Assembly: GCA_016617855.1 (NCBI GenBank)
Contig: JAECUM010001737.1
Span: 62,001-126,000, forward strand
Direction of reading: 5' to 3'
DNA from: Megalonaias nervosa
Lineage: Eukaryota > Mollusca > Bivalvia > Unionida > Unionidae
DNA length: 64,000 nucleotides
Every line of letters begins with the position of its first letter. The stretch's first letter is position 1. A program made the position numbers and the translations under genes. Below, piece after piece: positions 62,217 through 64,000 of the stretch. A model generated the notes under the pieces. The model was not told where the DNA came from. It saw nothing but the letters and a program-made list of their open reading frames with translations, and did not search any database.

Positions 62217-63640
62217 TGTGTCAGATTTTGTTGCGTGCACGACACTCCATTCTAAGGAAAATTTAAAACTCTTGAAAAAACCTTGTAACACTGGTTTCAT
62301 GCATGTTAGTTTTGATAGTAATATTGCAATAGTTAACTGAATTTCCGTCCAAGATTGAAATTGCTTTAGTTGTATGTTATTAATCTACTCCATATGGTTA
62401 TAAAAGTATTGTGAAGATATTAGTATATGGTTTTGATTTAATTATTTGTATTTCCTTCATCCCTACACAGTGTACATACTTCAAACATATAATTATACTG
62501 GCATCTTACCAGTTTTCTCAGCAGTCAGTTCTCATTATATAGCTCAGAAAGCATCTATTTTGAAATTTAAATCAATTCTACATTTCCTTAGCCTTTAGTG
62601 TCTTTTGAAGTTAGTTTGAAGCGAAACAACATCATTCATCATTTTGTCAAGATTGGAGTTACATGTATTCCTCATTGTTTACATTACTTTGCAGGGCATG
62701 GGTGGGATACATTGAGAAGGGTTGGCGCTAATATGGTGTGTTCACAATAGAAAACCAATTCTGGAAAATAATAATGGACAGTTATTTCATTATATGAAAA
62801 TGTCAGGAGCAACTAATATACATTGAAGGATTAAATTAATGATACATTACATGTAGTAGATACATTTATTCCATGGATAACAGCAATTTAAAATCATTTT
62901 GAGACCCACCAGTTTTGGGAAATTTAGATGAACATTTCATGCAGGTTTCGATACCACTTCTAGATCAACAGTGCATCTTGACATCATATTGCTATCTAGT
63001 TAATAAGGTATAAAACTGTAAATGGAAATAAACTTAAAAATTTACTTAAATGTAAATATTCCATCATTGCAAGATAGATTACTGTATGTGAGGACTAACA
63101 ATCCATTTAAGCAAATTTATTTTAATGACCTAAATGGTAGGATATTCATTATAGTATAATTTAGGTGATTATTTGTTTTAGAAAAAGAGGTGACTAAATT
63201 GAATCTTTAAGTAATGGAAATAATCTCAAAGATGAATTTGACAGAAATGGAATAATGTTTACATAATTTATGAGAACTGTTTGGATGCCATGAGTGCAAA
63301 TATAATTATACCCTTCACACATTGATCCATCTTTTAAATGTAAGAGTTAAGATTAAGAAATTATAAGGAAAACCAAAATGTGAAGATTCAAATCTGTCAA
63401 GCCATAATGATACAGATATATCTTTTGCAGCTCGGCACATCTTATGGTGCTTATAAGAACATAAAATATACTTCACAGATGTTTATTAAATATTATGTAT
63501 TGCCAGATTCAATTTCAGCCATCTGCATTTTTAAATTTATGTATCCTTAGGTATAAAAAGACTCAAATTTAAATAAAAATACCTTAGCAACATCAAATCT
63601 TTCAATTTGATGTGTCTGTATATTCAAGTAAGGATAAAGC
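62217..63640. other. No gene seen after the 49-bp array
   Basis: AT-rich sequence without supported exons or recognisable elements. Confidence 0.5.
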
Positions 63641-63654
63641 TTTGTACAGTTCAT

Positions 63655-63985
63655 CATTCCACGAGTGTGTGTAGCATACTGTATTCAAGATATCATCTTC
63701 AAGATCAAGGTAACAGCTTCAAGTTTTAAGGTTACAGTTGTTCATCATCACTAGAGTGTGTGTAGCAGACTATATTTAAGGCCTTGTCTTCAAGATCAAG
63801 GCAACAGCTCTAAGTTTTATGGTTTCTGTCACACTTTCTCATCTCCACCACTTCAGAATTATGCATGCTTATCTATGAAGCTTAGTGCACTTGATCATCG
63901 TCACTTGGGAGTGTGTTGCATGCCAAACATGGGATCCTGTCTTCATGAACAAAGTCACAACTTTAGAGTTAAGGTTCCCATCTCA
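63655..63985. repeat. Degenerate tandem repeat at window end
   Basis: Units of about 105-125 bp share gagtgtgtgtagca, tcttcaagatcaaggtaac and ttttaaggttacag/ttttatggtttctg, followed by catcatc lines. Confidence 0.65.
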
Positions 63986-64000
63986 CTTTAACTTTAAATC

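Overview
This is AT-rich animal nuclear DNA with spliced genes, long introns (1.8 to 8.4 kb), many microsatellites and a dense layer of old mobile elements. The best-supported genes are conserved eukaryotic housekeeping genes. The SINE types (one with a 3' part resembling the MetaSINE domain, others tRNA-derived with (CA)n tails), the DIRS-type retrotransposon relic and the recurrent 'ggctataactctgctaaatg' filler repeats resemble what is common in molluscs. I therefore infer a lophotrochozoan, most likely a mollusc; the species cannot be named from the sequence.

Two genes can be rebuilt with agreeing splice sites and reading phases. MRPL2 (mitochondrial ribosomal protein uL2m, minus strand) has four coding exons between 45537 and 26353 and encodes 283 residues. 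LSM8 (U6 snRNA-associated Sm-like protein, plus strand) has four coding exons between 45881 and 56675 and encodes 96 residues. Their start codons lie head to head 343 bp apart, with a YY1-type motif between them, so the interval is probably a bidirectional promoter. One product works in mitochondrial translation, the other in nuclear U6 snRNP function.

Layout: 1-2.6 kb, little, ending in a candidate terminal exon of an unidentified secreted-type gene (2602-2737). 2.9-10.4 kb, no gene seen. 10.4-13.5 kb, a decayed LINE interrupted by a 64-bp minisatellite. 14-26 kb, SINE and LINE pieces, a complete small hAT-type element with target-site duplication inside a LINE, and a 49-bp minisatellite. 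26.3-45.5 kb, MRPL2, whose introns hold inverted repeats, a DIRS tyrosine-recombinase relic and a TIR-bounded unit. 45.9-56.7 kb, LSM8, whose introns hold two large palindromes, a LINE fragment and several SINEs. 58.5-60.4 kb, a possible unrecognised gene (two phase-compatible exons behind a promoter-like segment). 61.05-62.2 kb, a second, unrelated 49-bp tandem array with signs of higher-order duplication.

I did not find a convincing novel multi-gene system. The most interesting signals are the divergent MRPL2/LSM8 pair, the minisatellite lying inside a LINE reading frame, the large foldback elements in the LSM8 introns and the unidentified exons near 59 kb.
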